From: Saccharopolyspora soli
GTDB taxonomy: Bacteria; Actinomycetota; Actinomycetes; Mycobacteriales; Pseudonocardiaceae
NCBI RefSeq assembly: GCF_022678645.1
Contig: NZ_JALBWV010000039.1
Span: 19,695-83,694 of the forward strand
Direction: 5' to 3'
DNA length: 64,000 nt
The translations under genes and the position numbers were made by a program. The notes under the pieces are model-generated. The model ran no database searches. It saw only the letters and a program-made list of their open reading frames with translations, and was not told where the DNA came from. Position 1 is the first letter of the stretch. Every line of letters starts with the position of its first letter. Below are positions 49,751 through 58,972 of the stretch, piece after piece.

Positions 49751-49782
49751 ATTTGATGGATAATCAACGTTATCCATCAAAT
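49751..49782. promoter_or_regulatory. Orphan dyad ATTTGATGGATAA/TTATCCATCAAAT
   Basis: Perfect 13-bp arms with a 6-bp spacer, 288 bp upstream of the TetR gene. Size and shape fit a TetR or MarR operator. Confidence 0.5.
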
Positions 49783-50024
49783 CGCAGCTCGCTGTTGGAC
49801 ATGTCGAGGCACGGGCAACGCAGTCGTGGTGTTGGGGAACCTGGTCGCGCCGATTTGCCTTCCCTCCCAGCGAAACGGCTGGCGTTGCCGCTACTCCCCT
49901 CACTGGCGGCGTCATCGCCCACTCCCCTCTGGCTGCTCTCCTGTGTCGAGTGGTGTGCGTCAGGGTCACGTAAAGGGCCTGTCCTCGTCTTGCCTGCGCG
50001 GGCTTCCGGGCGTACGGTCTGCCC

Positions 50025-50052
50025 CGTGACCAGATAGGCATATTTGGTCACG
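50025..50052. promoter_or_regulatory. TetR operator
   Basis: CGTGACCA (50025-50032) and TGGTCACG (50045-50052) form a perfect 8-bp dyad ending 17 bp before the TetR start, in autoregulatory position. Confidence 0.7.
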
Positions 50053-50069
50053 AAGTCACGGAGGTGGTG

Positions 50070-50795
50070 GTGGCGGGCGCTCGGGGTCGTTCTTCGGGAC
50101 GGCAGCAGCGTGGGCAGCGCATTCTGGATGCGGCGGCCGAGTTGGTTCTGCGCTGGGGGTACGACAAGACCACTTTGGACGATGTGGCGCGGGCCGCCGG
50201 GGTCGCCAAGGGGACGATCTACCTGCATTGGAAGAACCGGGAGCGGCTGTTCGTCGCGTTGTTGCGGCGGGAGCGGGTCGAGCTGCTGACCGAGGTTCGG
50301 CGGCGGGTCACCGAGGGTTCGGAGGGGCCTTCGCTGCGCAGTCTGCTGGTGCACATGACGTTGGTGTATCTGCGGCGGCCGCTGCTGCGGGCCGTGGTGA
50401 CGCGCGATTTGGACGTGATCGGCAAGTTGGCGAGCGCGGAGAAGGCGGTGCGGGCCGGGAGTGCGCTGCGCAGCGATTTCGTGCGGTACCTGGAGATGCT
50501 GCGCGAATCGGGGTTGGTGCGGGTCGATCTGGGGTTGGCCGAGCAGGTGCAGGTGGTCAGCGCGGCGTTCCTGGGGTTCTTCCTGGCGCCGCCGATGGTT
50601 CCGGACGAGTTCGCGGTTTCCGATGAGGTGCGCGCGGAGTTGTTGGCCGAGGTGGTGTGCCGGTCGTTGGCCGCTGGCGGGGAGTTCACCTCGGCGGAGT
50701 CGGAGCGGCTTGCGGTGACCACGGTTCGGTATCTGGACGAGGCGTTGGCGAATGCCGAGGCGACGTATCGGGATCTGCTGGATTCCGAGGGATGA
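50070..50795 (+). CDS. TetR-family regulator
   Basis: A 241-residue protein with the N-terminal HTH ILDAAAELVLRWGYDKTTLDDVARAAGVAKGTIYLHWKNRERLF and a helical ligand domain. GTG 50070 is chosen because GGAGG at 50060-50064 lies 5 bp upstream; GTG 50064 overlaps that site. The next gene starts 12 bp after its stop, so it is probably cotranscribed with the PEP-utilising enzyme it may regulate. Confidence 0.9.
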   Translation: MAGARGRSSGRQQRGQRILDAAAELVLRWGYDKTTLDDVARAAGVAKGTIYLHWKNRERLFVALLRRERVELLTEVRRRVTEGSEGPSLRSLLVHMTLVYLRRPLLRAVVTRDLDVIGKLASAEKAVRAGSALRSDFVRYLEMLRESGLVRVDLGLAEQVQVVSAAFLGFFLAPPMVPDEFAVSDEVRAELLAEVVCRSLAAGGEFTSAESERLAVTTVRYLDEALANAEATYRDLLDSEG

Positions 50796-50806
50796 GGAGC
50801 GTGCCA

Positions 50807-53351
50807 GTGTCTGTTGTGCTGCCGTTGGATGCTGCTGGTGCCGATTTGGCGCTGGTGGGTGGTAAGGGTGCGTCGTTGGCGCGGTTGGCGGGTGCGGGGT
50901 TGCCGGTTCCGCCTGGGTTTGACGTGACGACGGTGGCGTATCGGGATTTCGTGACCGTTGGGGGTTTGCGGGAGTCGATCTTGGCCGCGGTGGCGGAGGT
51001 CGATCCTGATCGGCCGGAGACCGCGCGGGCGGCGTCGGAGCGCATTCAGCGGTTGTTCGCCGAGACCGCGGTGCCGGAAAGCCATCGTTGATGCGATCGG
51101 CAAGGCTTATGCCGAGATGGGTTGCGAGGTTGCGGTGGCGGTGCGGTCGTCGGCGACCGCGGAGGATCTGCCGGAGATGTCGTTCGCCGGTCAGCAGGAC
51201 ACGTTCCTGAACGTTCGTGGGCAGTCCGCGGTGTTGGATGCGGTGCGGCGGTGTTGGGCGTCGTTGTGGACCGCGCGGGCGATCGACTACCGGTTGCGCA
51301 ACGGGGTGGCCGCCGATGAGGTTGCGCTTGCAGTGGTGGTGCAGGAGTTGGTGGCGGCGGATGCGGCTGGGGTGTTGTTCACGCGTGATCCGGTGACCGG
51401 TGCTGGTGAGGATGTTCTGGTGAATGCAGCGTGGGGGTTGGGTGAGTCGATCGTTGGTGGTCAGGTCACACCGGATACGTACGTGGTGGCTCGGGGTGGG
51501 CAGGTGCGTGATCAGGTCATCGGGGACAAGGCGGTGATGACGGTGCGCACCGATGGCGGGACGCGGGAGGAGGCGGTGCCGCAGGAGCGTCGTGCTGCGG
51601 CGGTCCTCTCCCCTGCCGCGCTCGGCGAGTTGGCGGCGTTGGGGGTGCGGATCGAGGAGTTGTACGGGCGGCCGATGGATGTGGAGTGGGTGGTTCGGGA
51701 TGGCCGGTTCTGGGTGGTGCAGGCGCGGCCGATCACCGGGTTGCGGGAGCGTCCGGTTGAGGTGTGGAACGACAGCTTGGCCGGGGATTACCTGTGGACG
51801 TGCGCGAATTTGGGTGAGGCGATTCCGAGTGTGATGACGCCGTGCACGTGGTCGCTGGTGGAGATCTTCATGTCCGAGGCGATGTCGTTGTCGCGGTTGG
51901 GGCCGCATCGGTTGTCGGGCAACATCGGTGGGCGGTTCTACCTGAATTTGAGCTTGACGTTCGCGGCGGGCAATGCACTGGGGTTGGGTGCGTTGGTGCG
52001 CAATGCCAGTGAGCAGGCGTTCGGGCGCATTCCGGCGGGTGTGTCGGTTCCGCCGTTGCCGATGTCGCGGTGGCGGGTGTTGTGGTCGACGTTGTCGGGT
52101 GCGGTGCCGTTCTTGCGGCGGGTGGTGGGTTATCAGCGGCGGCTACCGGAGTTGTTGGCGGCAGCGCCGGATCGGTGTGCTGGGCTGCACGAGCGGATTG
52201 CCGCTGTTGGTGATGCTGGTGAGTTGGCGGCGTTGTGGCATTCGGCTGTGGAGCCGTTGTTGCGGGACTGCAGTCGGATGTTGGCTGCGGGGGCTCGGTT
52301 GGATGGTGCCGGTTTGGTGCGGATCCGGCCGCGGCTGCGGAAGCTGGTTGGTGAGGCGGATGCGAATGCGTTGCTGACCGGGTTGAGTTCGGGTGGTGCG
52401 GCGTTGGCGAGTTTGGGGCCGGTGTTGGGGTTGGGTGAGTTGGCGCGTGGGGAGATCGATCGGGAGACGTTCGTGCGGCGGTGGGGGCATCGGTGTCCGG
52501 ACGAGTTCGAGGTGTCGGTGCCGCGGCCTGCGGAGGATCCGGAGTGGATCGATCGGCAGTTGGCGGGGTTGCGGTCGTCGGGGACTGATCCGGTGGAGTT
52601 GCTGGCGCGGCAGGAGCGGGCGCGGGAGGCGGCGTGGGCGCGGTTGCGGTCGCGTTTTCCGCGCAAGGAGCGGGCGTTGCGGCGGCGGATCGCGGGTGCT
52701 GCGCGGGCGGCGCGGGGGCGGGAGGCAGCGCGTTCGGAGGTGATCCGGGCGTTCTGGGTGTTGCGGGCGTTCGTGTTGCGTGCTGGTGGGTTGATCGGGT
52801 GCGGGGATGATCTGTTCTTCTTGCGGGTTGAGGAGGTTATCGCGGTGCTGGATGGGTCGCGGGAGCCGCTGGGGTTGGTGCCGGATCGGCGGCAGACGTA
52901 TCGGGCGTATGTCGACTTGGGGCCGTATCCGACGTTGGTCCGGGGGCGTTTCGATCCGGTGCGGTGGGCGGCGTGGGCGGATCGGCGGTTCGACGTGTTC
53001 GACGAGTCGGGTCAGTTGGCGCCGTTGTCGGATGCGGTGCGCGGGTTCGCGGGCGCGGCCGGTGTGGTGGAGGGCGCGGTGCGGGTGCTGGGGTCGGTCG
53101 ATGAGGGTGATTCGTTGCGGATTGGGGAGATTTTGGTGACGACGGTGACGAACGTGGGGTGGACTCCGTTGTTCCCGCGGGCTGCGGCGGTGGTGACGGA
53201 TGTGGGTGCGCCGTTGTCGCATGCGGCGATCGTGGCGCGGGAGTTGGGGATTCCGGCGGTGGTCGGGTGCGGGAACGCGACGGCGCGGTTGCGCAGTGGT
53301 GATCGGGTGCGGGTGGATGGCGCGGCGGGCACCGTTGAGGTTTTGGGCTGA
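50807..53351 (+). pseudogene. PEP-utilising phosphotransferase (rifampin phosphotransferase/PEP synthase-like), frameshifted
   Basis: The gene encodes about 848 residues in two frames. The first has VLPLDAAGADLALVGGKGASLARLAGAG and breaks after ETAVPES. The second resumes IVDAIGKAYAEMG, VRSSATAEDLPEMSFAGQQDTFLN, GVLFTRDPVTG and EWVVRDGRFWVVQARPI (ATP-grasp part), then a ~400-residue middle (WNDSLAGDYLWTC). It ends with the phosphohistidine domain APLSHAAIVARELGIPAVVG. One extra C at 51082-51083 explains the break. Length and order fit rifampin phosphotransferase, but substrate is unproven. GTG 50807 follows GAGGAG. Confidence 0.82.
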
Positions 53352-53362
53352 GCCGCGCGGGG

Positions 53363-53869
53363 TCAGTGCGGGTGGCGGGCGGTGGTGGCGAGTTTGGCGG
53401 CGAGGCGTTCGGCCCAGTGTTGGGCGCGTTGGGGTTCTGCTGGGCGTGCTGGTCCGGTGGGGTGTTCGAGGTAGAAGCTGTTGGCTGGTTCGGTGATGAT
53501 GTGGAAGCCGTTGCGGCGGAGGTGTTTTTCGATGGCGCGGGTGGCGGAGCCGGGGGTGTTGGGGTCTTTGGCGCGGGTGTCGAAGGTGGCGGCGTGCACG
53601 CTGGATAGTCCTTTGTGGACGTTGTTGAGCCAGTAGCGCAGCCGGTGTTCGGCCGCGGGGTGGATGCGGGGTTGGTCGGTGGTGGTTTGGGTGGTCGGGA
53701 AGGCGTGGCCGCCGACGACGAGCAGGCCGACGTGCTCTCCGATGCAGGTGGGGGCGCTGGCGACTTCGGCGAGGTCGACGTCCATCCAACGCTCCAGTCC
53801 GGCTGCGATGTGTTCGGCGATGGTTTCGGTGTTGCCGAACGTGGATTCGTAGACCACCAGTGCGCGCAT
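53363..53869 (-). CDS. Flavodoxin-domain protein
   Basis: A 168-residue protein with the FMN phosphate loop ALVVYESTFGNTETIAEHIAAG, VGGHAFPTTQ and an FDTRAK segment. It probably carries FMN for a reductive reaction. It is convergent with the PEP-utilising gene, 11 bp away. A possible relation to redox stress is inference only. Confidence 0.85.
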   Translation of the reverse strand: MRALVVYESTFGNTETIAEHIAAGLERWMDVDLAEVASAPTCIGEHVGLLVVGGHAFPTTQTTTDQPRIHPAAEHRLRYWLNNVHKGLSSVHAATFDTRAKDPNTPGSATRAIEKHLRRNGFHIITEPANSFYLEHPTGPARPAEPQRAQHWAERLAAKLATTARHPH

Positions 53870-54203
53870 GGTGCCCCTCCCCTGCCCTAGGGCGTTTTGT
53901 AAGCGGCGTAGCCGCTTGCGGTGTGGGACTCAGCTCGCACCGCTGCGGGTTCTCAGGCGTCTCCTCGGGAGGACAGCTCCGACGTGGTGAATTGGCATTC
54001 ATGATGTCGGGGATCCCGGAGTCGAGGCGGCGTCTGAGGTTCCGCCACCCGCACCGCTACGCAAACCGCTCCTGAAACAGTCTCTTCTCTCGGTGTTGCC
54101 GTTCCACATGGTCGGCTGGTTTGCGGGGGTGGCGGCCAGAGCCGAAGGACCCTGTGTCGGTGGGTGCGGGTCTGGGTGGTGGTCGCTCAGGCGCGGGTTT
54201 TGG
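53870..54203. other. Intergenic region with repeat-like palindromes
   Basis: It has no gene. AAGCGGC-gta-GCCGCTT (53901-53917) is followed by GC-rich segments including a TGAGGTTCCGCCACCCGCAC stretch near 54035, similar in style to short interspersed palindromic repeats of actinomycetes. No second copy is seen in this window. Confidence 0.35.
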
Positions 54204-55625
54204 TCAGCAGGTCGATGATTCCTTCTTGTCGTGGCTGGTTTTGGTTGTCGTGGGGCCGATGCGGCGCAGGGAGCGGTCGAGCAGGGTTGCGGTGAGGAAC
54301 AGGACGGCGCTGGCGGTCATGAAGGTGGCCAGGTTGTGCAGGCCGGTGGTGTCGGCGCCGTGGTTGAGGAAGGAGCCGCTGGCGGCGGAGGCGATCATGG
54401 CGCCGAGGTAGGTGAAGGTGCGCAGCAGTCCGGCGGTGGAGCCCATGCGCGCGGGGTCGGCTTGGTGGTAGAGGGCGTTTTGGTTGGCGAGGTTGTTGAG
54501 GCCCTGGGGGATGCCGACGATCACGGTGGCGGCGACGAGCAGCCAGATCGGGCTGTCGGGGTGGATGAGCAGCAGCGTGGCGCAGGCGATGATCTGGGCG
54601 GTGCCGCCGATGATGAGTTTGCCGCGGACTTCGGTGCGTCGTCCGGTGAGGCTGGAGACGACGATCGCGATCAGGAACATCGGTAGCAGTACGAGGCCGG
54701 CTGCTGATGGGGACAGTGCGCGTCCTTCTTCGAGCCATTGGGTGTAGCCGTAGAGGAAGGCGTAGGAGACGGTGAAGCTGAGCAGGTTGCGGCCGAAGGT
54801 GGCGAGTATCGGGATGTTTCCTGCGAGTACTCGCAGGTCGATGAACGGTTGTGTGGTGTGCAGTTCGCGGATGGCCAGTCCTGTTGCCGCGGCGGCCGAG
54901 AGCAGGAGCAGGTACCAGTGGTCGGTGTGCGGGCTCATCAGGAACAGCAGGAGCGTGGTGAGCATCGCGGTGAACAGGGCGATGCCCGCGAGGTCCATGT
55001 TGGTGCGGTGGGTGTCTGCTGTGCGGGCCGGGGTTTTCGGCAGGCGCAGTGCGCCGAGGGTGAGGCAGGCCGCTGAGAGCGGGATGTTGACGGAGAAGGT
55101 GGTGCGCCAGCCGCCGAGGCCGATGAGCAGTCCGCCGAGGGTGGGGCCGATGACGGAGATGGTTTGGCTGGCGACGGCGAGTGCGGTGAGGACGCCGTTG
55201 GGGCCGTCGTGCCCGGTGCGTTGGGACTCGCTGCGCAGCAGGTACATCGCGGCGGGGTATCCGGCGCAGGTGCCGAGTCCGAGCAGGACTCGGGCGGTGA
55301 TCAGCATGCCCAGTGAGGGTGCGAGAGCGCCGAGGATTCCGGCGACGCCGGTGAGGGCGGTTCCGGCGAGGTAGAGGCGGCGGGGTCCGTAGGTGTCGAC
55401 CAGTCGTCCGACGATGGGTTGGCCGACGGCAGTGGCGAGGTAGAGCGCGGAGACCAGCCAGGCGGTTTGCGACGGCGGTGCGCCGAAGGCCGTTCCGATC
55501 GGTATCAGGGATACCGCGATCATCGAGGAGTTCACCGGGTTGAGCACCGAGCCGAGGATCATCGGCGCGATGAGTTTGCGGTCGAAGCCGTGCTGCGCGG
55601 TGTTGTGGCGGCGTGCCGAGATCAC
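54204..55625 (-). CDS. MFS exporter, DHA2-like
   Basis: A 473-residue membrane protein with about fourteen hydrophobic segments, SVLNPVNSSMIAVSLIPIG in helix 1 and GRLVDTYGPRRLYLAG in loop 2-3. GTG 55625 overlaps the MarR stop (GTGA), so it is translated together with that repressor. A drug efflux role is likely. DVTVVNVALP of classical DHA2 pumps is replaced, so the substrate may differ. Confidence 0.88.
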   Translation of the reverse strand: MISARRHNTAQHGFDRKLIAPMILGSVLNPVNSSMIAVSLIPIGTAFGAPPSQTAWLVSALYLATAVGQPIVGRLVDTYGPRRLYLAGTALTGVAGILGALAPSLGMLITARVLLGLGTCAGYPAAMYLLRSESQRTGHDGPNGVLTALAVASQTISVIGPTLGGLLIGLGGWRTTFSVNIPLSAACLTLGALRLPKTPARTADTHRTNMDLAGIALFTAMLTTLLLFLMSPHTDHWYLLLLSAAAATGLAIRELHTTQPFIDLRVLAGNIPILATFGRNLLSFTVSYAFLYGYTQWLEEGRALSPSAAGLVLLPMFLIAIVVSSLTGRRTEVRGKLIIGGTAQIIACATLLLIHPDSPIWLLVAATVIVGIPQGLNNLANQNALYHQADPARMGSTAGLLRTFTYLGAMIASAASGSFLNHGADTTGLHNLATFMTASAVLFLTATLLDRSLRRIGPTTTKTSHDKKESSTC

Positions 55626-56062
55626 TGGCGGGTGAGGCGTTCTAGCAGGGCCATCGCTTCGATCACGACTTGGCGCTCGTCTTCGGTGTAGTGGTCTTGC
55701 AGGGTGCGGGCCAGCCATTCCTGGCGGGCTTGGCGGTCGCCTTCGACGCGTTGGTGGCCAGCGGCGGTCAGGGTGACCAGTTGGCGGCGGCCGTCTTCGG
55801 GGTCGGGGTGGCGTTGGATGAGTCCCTGTTCGTCGAGTGCGGTGAGGGTGGTGGCCATCGACTGCGGGCGGACTCGTTCGTTGGCGGCCAGGGCGCTGGC
55901 CGTGGCGGTTCCCTGCTTGCTGAGTTGGCTGAGCACGGAGGTCTGGGACGGGGTGAGGTCGTGGGTGGCGGCGACTTCTCTGAGTCGGCGGCGCAGGCGG
56001 CTGAACACCACGCGCAGGTCGCGTGCGGCGCGGACGGCGGACTCGGAGACGTCGGCTTCCAC
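55622..56062 (-). CDS. MarR-family regulator
   Basis: A 146-residue protein: HDLTPSQTSVLSQLSKQG, ASALAANERVRPQSMATTLTALDEQGLI and PDPEDGRRQLVTLTAAG. The start is GTG 56062. The palindrome CAGTTTCAACTG 20 bp upstream is the likely operator. It leads a two-gene operon with the MFS exporter. Confidence 0.92.
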   Translation of the reverse strand: MEADVSESAVRAARDLRVVFSRLRRRLREVAATHDLTPSQTSVLSQLSKQGTATASALAANERVRPQSMATTLTALDEQGLIQRHPDPEDGRRQLVTLTAAGHQRVEGDRQARQEWLARTLQDHYTEDERQVVIEAMALLERLTRQ

Positions 56063-56081
56063 GCTCCCACCGTAAGACCAT

Positions 56082-56093
56082 CAGTTGAAACTG
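56082..56093. promoter_or_regulatory. MarR operator
   Basis: CAGTTGAAACTG (CAGTTTCAACTG on the minus strand) has perfect 5-bp arms and sits in the promoter position of the MarR-MFS operon. Confidence 0.55.
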
Positions 56094-56112
56094 TCCAGTC
56101 TGGGCTGACTAG

Positions 56113-56277
56113 TTGGCGGTTGCGAAAGGGGAGTCGGGGGTGACCGGTCCTGATGACGTCGCCGAGTACCACGGGTGGGCCGCGGACGTCGTGTTCGTGG
56201 GAGAGGCGCTCGTCCGCTCGGGCGACCCGCGGTCATCGGTCAACGAATTCATTCGGAACGCGCAGCCTCGGTCTTGA
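56113..56277 (+). pseudogene. trpC: Indole-3-glycerol-phosphate synthase (TrpC) C-terminal remnant
   Basis: A frame reads VAKGESGVTGPDDVAEY, then AADVVFVGEALVRSGDP and a short tail to TGA 56277. This matches the C-terminal TIM-barrel end of TrpC (ESGV, VLVGEALVRSGDP). The frame is closed by TAG at 56110 and the N-terminal ~200 residues are absent, so it is a fragment left by deletion. Confidence 0.75.
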
Positions 56278-56399
56278 CGGAACTGGTGGCTGCCCGGCCA
56301 GCAAACCTGTCGGTGACTTTCGGTCGCGTCCAGGGCGGGGTCACCGCGGGTGGGTGGTGGCCGAGGAGCGTGTCCAACCGGTGCGGTGGAGGGGGTTCG

Positions 56400-57098
56400 C
56401 TAAACCCGGCCGTCGGCGATTTTGGTGATGAGCGCGGCGAGCTCGCCGGGAATCGACAGCATGGGCGAGTGGCTGCTGTCGAGGTGGTGGACGGCTCCGG
56501 CTCGGGCGGCCAGCTCGTCCTGCGAGTGCGGTGGTAGGGCTCGGTCCTGGTCGCAGATGATGTAGCTGGATGCAATGGTGTGCCAGCCTGCCTGGGTGAC
56601 CGTCTCGCAGAAGGAGCGAAGGCTCTGCGGTACCAGCCGTGCGGCCGCCTGGGCAGCCTCGTCAGCTGGCAGGTCGGCGTAGAAGCTGTCGTGATCTGGA
56701 GGTGGGGTGGTCCCTTCGAAGCTGTCCGGGAGTGGAGCACCGCGGAAGCTGTACAACGACTCGCCGACGTCGAGTTGGAAGGCCGCCAGGTAGATCGCGT
56801 GCGTGACGTTGGGTGCTCCGGCGGTGGCTTGGGTGACCGGGATGCCCCCGTAGGAGTGGGCGACAACTACGACGGGTCCGTCGATGTTGTCGATCGCTGC
56901 TCGGACCACCCGCGCGTCTTCGTGCATGCCCGCGATGGGCTCAGCGGGAGTTTTCACCGCCACCGCGGTAGGTAGCTGAACCGCTTGGGTCGTCCAGCCT
57001 GCGGCTGCGAGTTCGGGTTGGAGTTTCTCCCAGGCCCAGCGGCCATGCCAGGCGCCATGCACAAGAAGCAGTGTCGGACCGGATTCACGCGTTGCCAT
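56400..57098 (-). CDS. Alpha/beta hydrolase (salicylate-esterase/MES-like)
   Basis: A 232-residue hydrolase with LLLVHGAWHGRWAWEKL, nucleophile elbow AHSYGG and a C-terminal SSHSPMLSIP region with the catalytic histidine. The small size and HGAWHG pattern place it near plant-type methylesterase/hydroxynitrile-lyase relatives. The start is ATG 57098. It has no linked partner. Confidence 0.88.
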   Translation of the reverse strand: MATRESGPTLLLVHGAWHGRWAWEKLQPELAAAGWTTQAVQLPTAVAVKTPAEPIAGMHEDARVVRAAIDNIDGPVVVVAHSYGGIPVTQATAGAPNVTHAIYLAAFQLDVGESLYSFRGAPLPDSFEGTTPPPDHDSFYADLPADEAAQAAARLVPQSLRSFCETVTQAGWHTIASSYIICDQDRALPPHSQDELAARAGAVHHLDSSHSPMLSIPGELAALITKIADGRV

Positions 57099-57306
57099 GG
57101 GAAGTTCCGTTCACGATGCAGCGCCCTGTGCGCGCACTACTGATCAAGTCGGGGCAAGTTCGGCTCACTCTCGCACGTTCTGTCCACGCCCGTCGTCCAA
57201 AGTGCGGTGTCGCACACCCTTGTCTCACCTGACTCGATGGCAGTGCGCGCCGGACGCGGAATCCGCTCCTCCCCTGCTGCTGTTCGGATCGCTGGCCGTT
57301 GGTTTG

Positions 57307-57615
57307 TCAGGGGCGCCAGCGGGAGGCGTAGCCGGGGCGGTCGGCGTAGGGCAGGCCGAGCAGGGCTCGGGTGGGGCAGCCGCGTTCGTCCTCCGGCGGA
57401 TAGCTCTCCCCCAGCGTGTCGCACGGGCCGCCGCCGGTGCCGCAGCGGTGGTGGGCTGCCAGCAGGCGGGCTTTGAGTTCGCATTCGCGGAAGCCCCGGA
57501 TCGGGGTGATCAGGCAGGCGTGGCCGTTGCCGGTTTCGGCGTCTTCGCGGGCCCGGCGCAGCAGTTCCAGGTCGATGTCGACCTGGCGGCGCAGGAACTG
57601 GGCGAACCGGTCCAT
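57307..57615 (-). CDS. DUF6221-type small protein
   Basis: A 102-residue protein beginning MDRFAQFLRRQVDIDLELLRRA with a central ECELKARLLAAHHRCG and a C-terminal LLGLPYADRPGYASRWRP. This pattern matches the actinomycete family DUF6221, of unknown function. The start is ATG 57615. It stands alone, divergent from the amidase gene. Confidence 0.75.
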   Translation of the reverse strand: MDRFAQFLRRQVDIDLELLRRAREDAETGNGHACLITPIRGFRECELKARLLAAHHRCGTGGGPCDTLGESYPPEDERGCPTRALLGLPYADRPGYASRWRP

Positions 57616-57852
57616 CTGACGCACTCCCGTTGTCCGAGGTGGTTGTCGGTCACAGCCAGGGACGCGGCGGCGTTTCGGTGATGACGGCGGTCGGGCGAAG
57701 TGATCTTGCCATCCCACGATGCGGGCGGTGATTGATTGACGGGATGTTGGCGGATTGTCGCCAGGAATTCTCTTCGCCGGGGGCTGCTGCGTACCGTTTC
57801 GGTTTCTAGGCTCGGCCCTGATCATGATCGTTCGTCCGTTTTGGGAGTGGTT

Positions 57853-58959
57853 ATGGTGCTGCGAGGTGTGCGAGTTGCCCGCCGGGTGCTGCTGGCCGGT
57901 GGGCTGGCGGCGACCGCGGTCGGGGTGTGCGGGACCCCAGCGCTGGCGGGGCGGTCGCGGCGGGCGGCGGCGCCGGAGATCGCCTCGACCGCGGATTGGC
58001 AGGCGCGGGAGCCCAGTTCGCCGGTGACCGTGCTGGACATCGAGCCGGTCAAGATCATCGTGCATCACACGGCGACGCCCAACAGCGAGGAAACCTCGCA
58101 GGAGCACGCCTTCGCGCTGTCCCGGCAGATCCAGGACTTCCACATGGATTCCAACGGTTGGATCGACACCGGGCAGAACTTCACCAACTCGCGCGGTGGC
58201 TGGCTGACCGAAGGCCGCCACGAGAGCCTGGCGGTGTTGACCGCCGGATCTCAGCACGTGTTGGGCGCGCACGCGGGCGCGGAGAACTCGGTGTCGCTGG
58301 GCATCGAGAACGAGGGCACCTACACCGAGGCCGACGTGCCGGGGGCGTTGTGGGATGCGCTGGTGGAGCTGTGTTCCTACATGGTGGCGCAGTACGGCAT
58401 CGATCCCGGCGAGATCTACGGGCACCGGGATTTCATGGCCACCGAGTGTCCGGGTGAGGTCCTGTATGGACGATTACCGGAGTTGCGGGAGGCGGTGGGT
58501 GCGGCCACCGGTGAGGCGGTGCGGCACCCGGTGACGTGGCCGCTGCTGCGGCCGGGGGCGTCGGGTCCGTCGGTGACCGCGTTGCAGTTGTTGTTGCGGG
58601 CGCAGGGCGCGTCGGTCCCGGTCGACGGCGTCTTCGGCGAGCAGACGCAGGCGGCGGCGGGCCAGGTCGCCAGGGCGAGCGGCGCGGTGGGCATGTCGTG
58701 CTATGCCACGCGGATACCCGAGCCGGATGTGTTCGGCGGCGCGGGCTGGGCCGGGTTGGCGCCGGTGCTCGGTTCGGGTGCCACTGGTGACGCGGTGCGC
58801 GCCGCTCAGGTGTTGTTGATCTCGCGGGGCCGGTACCTGGACGCGGATGCGCGGTTCGCCGACCGGATGATCTCGGTCGTGCGGGAATTCCAGGCGATGA
58901 CCGGACTTCCCACCACTGGCGTGGTGGACCAGTCGACGTGGCAACGGCTGCTGAGCTGA
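57853..58959 (+). CDS. Secreted N-acetylmuramoyl-L-alanine amidase with C-terminal peptidoglycan-binding repeats
   Basis: A 368-residue exported protein. The N-terminus is a twin-arginine-like signal (RVARRVLLAGG...ALAG). The amidase_2/PGRP domain spans about 60-215, with zinc histidines in IIVHHTATPN (His71) and GHRDFMATECPG. Two peptidoglycan-binding repeats follow (LLRPGASGPSVTALQLLL; FQAMTGLPTTGVVDQSTWQRLL). It cleaves the amide between MurNAc and the stem peptide, in wall remodelling or attack. The start is ATG 57853. Confidence 0.92.
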   Translation: MVLRGVRVARRVLLAGGLAATAVGVCGTPALAGRSRRAAAPEIASTADWQAREPSSPVTVLDIEPVKIIVHHTATPNSEETSQEHAFALSRQIQDFHMDSNGWIDTGQNFTNSRGGWLTEGRHESLAVLTAGSQHVLGAHAGAENSVSLGIENEGTYTEADVPGALWDALVELCSYMVAQYGIDPGEIYGHRDFMATECPGEVLYGRLPELREAVGAATGEAVRHPVTWPLLRPGASGPSVTALQLLLRAQGASVPVDGVFGEQTQAAAGQVARASGAVGMSCYATRIPEPDVFGGAGWAGLAPVLGSGATGDAVRAAQVLLISRGRYLDADARFADRMISVVREFQAMTGLPTTGVVDQSTWQRLLS

Positions 58960-58972
58960 TCGGCCGCGGTGC

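Larger units (their letters stand above)
48966..50024. other. Gene-free region with three perfect palindromes
   Basis: About 1.06 kb with no credible gene on either strand; open frames here lack family motifs and ribosome sites. It contains ATAATGTACATTAT (49248-49261), CGTCACAGTGACG (49494-49506), and a 13-bp-armed dyad (49751-49763/49770-49782). It looks like decayed regulatory or gene DNA, or a region holding non-coding transcripts. Confidence 0.5.
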
